A DNA stretch of 64,000 bases from Aureispira sp964404215 (GTDB taxonomy: Bacteria; Bacteroidota; Bacteroidia; Chitinophagales; Saprospiraceae). Positions 63,301 to 64,000 of the stretch are shown one piece after another; within the stretch, counting starts at the first letter, position 1, and every line of letters begins with the position of its first letter. Where the stretch lies: the NCBI GenBank assembly GCA_964404215.1, contig CAYOJF010000006.1, positions 1 through 64,000 of the forward strand, written 5' to 3'. A model generated the notes under the pieces. The model worked only from the letters and a program-made list of their open reading frames with translations, was not told the origin of the DNA and did not search any database. Position numbers and translations under genes: made by a program.

Positions 63301-64000
63301 TTGGGAAGACACCTACTGTCGTAGAATCTACTGGTGCCGCACATCCATTTACCGTTACGACTAAATAGAATGTACTGTCTGCCGTTAAGTTATTGACCAT
63401 TGGGTTTTGCAAAGTAGAAAATTGATTGGTCGCTCCTGCATCTGTATACCACGCGTAGCTAGCTCCCAAAATACTCCCTGCACTCAACTGTGCTGATTCT
63501 CCATTACAAACTGAACCATTGTTACTTGGACTCGCTGAATTAGGCACTCCATTGATTACTACATTACTTGGTATAGATGCTACAGAAGAACATCCATTCG
63601 TATCAGTAGTTACCAATGTCCAGTTACCTGCTTGATATAGACTACTTCCTGCCCCAATACTCACCATACTCGTTGTACTCATCGTATCTGCTCCGTTTGG
63701 TGCGATCCACTGATAGTTCGCAATACCCGCCGTCGTACTGGTCATCAATACAATGTCTTCTCCTTGACAAATCGCTGAGTTTGTACTCAAAGCTGGTTGT
63801 GCAGGTGCTGCATTGATTGTTACATTCGTATCTGCTACAGCTGACTGACAGCCATTGGCATCTGTTATTACTAAATTATATACACCTGTATTAGCTGGTG
63901 TCACGTTATTGATTACCGCTGGATTTTGTAACATAGAACTAAATCCATTTGGTCCTGTCCAATTATAACTACTTGCGACTGTACTTGTCGTTAGTGTCAA
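54308..64000 (-). CDS. Giant type IX-secreted adhesin with Ig-like modules (5' end beyond the window)
   Basis: At least 3230 residues are visible, and the right edge of the window cuts the gene: the first codon is TTG (Leu) inside an Ig-like module, not a start. Modules of about 80-85 residues follow in a super-repeat A-B-C (A: FNSPLCEGED...WTGPNGF...DANGC; B: SNSPICDGD...WTAPNGLDT...YQSGNW; C: NNGPVCEGE...YEWYSDAGLT...VNGC), about 25 in all. Then come 11 modules that alternate two subtypes (WTTTS and WTQTS forms), one more beta domain (about 3055-3140), and the gliding-motility-associated C-terminal sorting domain (CHU_C; MMTPNGDDINENF...QVFNRWGDVIYE...). It is an exported surface adhesin or sheath protein, with cysteine pairs in most modules. 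Confidence 0.93.
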   Translation of the reverse strand: MTLTTSTVASSYNWTGPNGFSSMLQNPAVINNVTPANTGVYNLVITDANGCQSAVADTNVTINAAPAQPALSTNSAICQGEDIVLMTSTTAGIANYQWIAPNGADTMSTTSMVSIGAGSSLYQAGNWTLVTTDTNGCSSVASIPSNVVINGVPNSASPSNNGSVCNGESAQLSAGSILGASYAWYTDAGATNQFSTLQNPMVNNLTADSTFYLVVTVNGCAAPVDSTTVGVFPIPLVPAIVFNSPLCEGEDLALSTNAVASSYNWTGPNGFSSTSQNPAVIANAMAADAGIYQLITTDANGCESPSASVNVVINMAPAAPVLTNNSAICTGDTLLLSTTAMADTFRWTAPNGLDTVTTTSTLMIIPTNTTYYQSGDWSLKTQVGNNCASLASNLSNVVINSSTTAPNATNNGPVCIGADAILSTPAAPNAFYQWYNDAALTNLIATTATTTVTNLTIDSTFYVVVTVNGCTSPAASTLVNVIPQPAAPNISADSAICEGETITLTTNTIADSYSWTGPNGFTSTQQNPTVITNATTANAGTYRLEVVYSNGCASDDTTATVIVNANPAQPVISSNSPICDGDVIFLTTNVFAPSYIWTAPNGLDTTNANAGLIAIDNTTPFYQSGNWTVTAVSAAGCTTTSPVPTNVVINPIPPAPIVTNNGPICNGEDGQFMTATQPGATYEWYSDAGLTNLVSVMQNPIINNLTIDTTWHLVITQNGCSSPATANTIRVNPVPAAPAVPADFAVCEGDNIALSTTTSANGYNWTGPNGFTSNLQNPSVVANATTADAGTYTLSIIDANGCLSRDTTVTVTVNANPAQPVISSNSPICDGDVIFLTTNVFAPSYIWTAPNGLDTTNANAGLIAIDNTTPFYQSGNWTVTAVSTAGCSSTPSAPTNVMINPIPSAPIVTNNGPVCEGENGQFMTATQAGASYEWYSDAGLTNLVSVMQNPIVNNITVDTTWHLVVTLNGCSSPATASQIQVNPTPTVPAIPADFDVCEGDNITLATTTVASSYSWTGPNGFTSNLQNPTVVTNARAIDAGTYTLATIDANGCPSRDTSVTVTVNAKPASPTIVSNSPLCFGDTLVLRSSTDCGQSQWIGPNGNSTGTLGTPGGGNVLWTFGSTTRIPSTDPNYLNGNWYMICIDTTTGCRSESNTVTVEIQPIPVVSAFNNGPICAGENGELSATEIPNASYEWYSDASLTTLVSTVRTPTLSNMMTSATYYVVATVNGCTSLADSTLIEVIPAPVIPNPSYDPLCQLDTLFLFANATGNIATYRWTGPNGFMSTLENPVIPNGYTFNAGSYGLTVADSFGCESFATVEVTIYPKPQTPTITHNAPFCAGTQDLTLNTQAYFGTDVRYFWLSPNGNRDTTLVPSLIIPNATQADTGLYSLTVFVDGCISLPGEEEIRIYPNPATPAIPADFAVCEGDDLVLMTTTNAVGYFWTGPNGFQSNLPMPTVRNASAVDSGTYTLYVTNTWGCRSADTSVNVTINANPPMPTIVDNGPLCFGDTLILSSSSSCGQSQWIGPNGNSSGTLGAPGGGNVLWTLGSTTMIPATDPNYLNGDWTMICIDTITGCRTESNTINVIINPIPDTPAVFNNSPVCVGASVQLTTTTVAGASYNWYADSTQTTLVATSQNPTITNITTDTTFYLFVTVNGCTSAAGVNNVTVHPVPATPAIPADFDVCAGDAIVLSTTTTAAGYVWTGPNGFTSNLQNPSVVNSTVVDSGAYTLYIIDNNGCQSEDTTVNVGVNPNPLQPVLSSNSAICDGDSLVLSTTAMAANYRWTAPNGADTLTTVASLLINDNNTFYQDGNWTVVVIDTNGCESIPSNIENVIINSIPAAQAVFNNSPVCVGDDVTLFTSSVNGASYAWYADSNQTTLVATSQNPTIRDITIDSTFYLFITVNGCTSPAGFTTATVFPTPATPSVVDSVTVCEGDALVLNTPTNAAGYFWTGPNGFQSNLQNPSVVMSATVVDSGSYNLYVVDANGCRSADTATIVTVNPIPMTPFITSNNTPICEGDDLILTASNAVAGATYEWFSAATNTSVGTGQTLTIVGATTANAGDYYVITTNNDCPSQPSAVTTAVIDEVPTATAFAGNDIGLCNLFSTALDATAPSNATGMWTTTSGATIANPNVANTAVYNLPVGTSTFFWTLSNGACTDFSVDSMVVEVTPSSPDAAFAGLDQRICGVNSATLTATTPTVSTGLWTQSAAQAGQGVVITNPTNATTSVTGLMAGNNYVFVWTLSNGNCTDYDADAVNIMIDVAPPDVSFAGQPILVCNQTTINLAAQASQFGTGNWTSSSTATIIDPTDENTIVTNLPQDTSYFVWSLSNGICNDYSVDSVLVISSITTDTAEAGNNQIICNTTTTLGATAPSAGTGMWTQTSSQAAQGATIVNPSDPNSQVVGLNANTTYVFTWVLTNGVCVDYSSDNVAITVNAIPPDNAFAGNDINLCGITTTSQLNASVPTVATGLWTTTSSATISNPTLPNSTVSGLTVGQNVFIWTLSAGSCADYDNDTVVINVTAPSSDVADAGLDSAYCDVSTVQLNATAPSVGGGYWSQTASQASLGAVITTPTDTASTVSGLIAGNTYTFTWTLTNGGCVDYSTDQVLITIDILPTNVAYAGEDTILCGGNTIQLDATIPPLGGGFWTTNDTATIVTPSANNTQVVNIQEDTTVYFWTLSNGACVDYSVDSIQVIISPASTDLAFAGFDETLCGVDSIILQADTLTNSTGLWTQTSGQSSQGIIITDPTDPNSSVLGIQVGQSYTFTWTISTLGCPDYSTDEVTYNINALPPEVAYGGTDIIVCDGNSTTLDATMPQFSTGVWTTNSTGVIINPTLANSAAVNLPIDTMEFYWSLTNGACVDYSIDTILVIVTPTTSVDTANAGLDINICNADTAQLSAAVPTVAIGQWRQPSNQSSAGVVITDVNDPNSTVTGLALDSSYTFSWSVSNGPCTDYDTDMVRVQVSSLPSDAAYAGLDRVICGEDTATLRATTPSVGTGFWTTTSSATIVTPPSTTTEIINLPLGQNVFVWTLSNEACVDYSSDTVIIEIDDAPVANSDSFVVIYNSTGNTIDVIPNDDLNNNWDISVTQSINSGVLNNLGTGEFEVILQDILVDQNFIYQLCNPNCPAIYCDTAYVVIDVQGGFECNIPNMMTPNGDDINENFVIPCLDGLTGTKLQVFNRWGDVIYEDENYQNNWGGTHNGAPVPDAAYFYIMELQDGRKFQGFIEVRR
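61362..61564 (-). repeat. Nearly identical B-module repeat, copy 1
   Basis: This 203-bp stretch repeats at 62112-62314, exactly 750 bp (250 codons, one A-B-C triad) away, with few differences. The encoded segments (VISSNSPICDGDVIFLTTNV... to ...FYQSGNWTVTAVS) are identical, while neighbouring modules are much more diverged. This points to recent gene conversion or duplication of one module. Confidence 0.75.
62112..62314 (-). repeat. Nearly identical B-module repeat, copy 2
   Basis: Partner of 61362-61564. The flanking A and C modules of the two triads are less similar, so homogenisation acted on the B module. Confidence 0.75.

Noticed and set aside
63973..64000. Start codon of the giant adhesin at the window edge
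   Set aside because: The terminal codon is TTG coding for Leu inside an Ig-like module and the reading frame is open to the edge, so the gene is truncated by the window.

Overview
The window is AT-rich DNA from a Bacteroidota bacterium, most likely in or near the Saprospiria (Aureispira/Saprospira-like). The support is a type IX secretion context (PorP/SprF-family protein, an OmpA/PD40 protein and a giant protein with a gliding-motility-associated C-terminal sorting domain), TAnnTTTG-type -7 promoter boxes, Bacteroidota-typical families (DUF983, YARHG, DUF4836-like, TonB receptor with a carboxypeptidase-like N-terminal domain) and several LRR and TPR-CHAT proteins. The genus assignment is inference. 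No rRNA, tRNA, CRISPR array or insertion sequence was seen.

Layout. 1-12.9 kb is mostly housekeeping and accessory metabolism: fabD, a small secreted protein divergent from a tandem universal stress protein, an AlkB-like dioxygenase, a large AsmA-family protein, a secreted DUF4836-like protein, a tight wecE-emrE-VWA(CoxE-like) operon, and a PLP decarboxylase. 13.2-20.2 kb carries two tandem paralogs of an unusual LRR-BRCT-LRR protein and an OmpA-type protein. 20.3-20.5 kb holds two 59-bp hairpin repeats. 20.6-31.3 kb has a small membrane protein, glpK, an M1 peptidase, an 835-aa protein of unknown function, YARHG and EGF-like secreted proteins, and an alpha/beta hydrolase divergent from an HxlR regulator. 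31.4 kb encodes an exported TPR-CHAT (caspase-like) protein.

34.2-39.2 kb is a sulfur island: a SulP permease, an ETHE1-like persulfide dioxygenase fused to rhodaneses, a single-domain rhodanese, a two-part YeeE/YedE (thiosulfate-type) transporter interrupted by a 10-N assembly gap, and a Crp/Fnr-family regulator with a cysteine cluster. Palindromes of the form GTGAT-N4-ATCAC stand exactly 33 bp (centre to centre) upstream of TAnnTTTG boxes at the SulP and dioxygenase promoters. Weaker versions with the same 33-bp geometry occur at the divergent promoters around 1.6-1.7 kb, which suggests one regulon linking sulfur oxidation and transport with the universal stress protein and the small secreted protein.

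39.2-47.5 kb: DUF983, RDD and lipoprotein genes, an LRR protein built of 19-residue repeats, aroK, a TonB-dependent receptor, a lone ParA and aat. 47.6-50.5 kb: three tandem MscS channels. 50.6-64 kb: a minus-strand secretion/adhesion locus read as giant adhesin, then PorP/SprF, then OmpA/PD40 protein. The adhesin is cut by the right edge of the window and consists of about 25 Ig-like modules in A-B-C triads followed by 11 alternating modules and the sorting domain.
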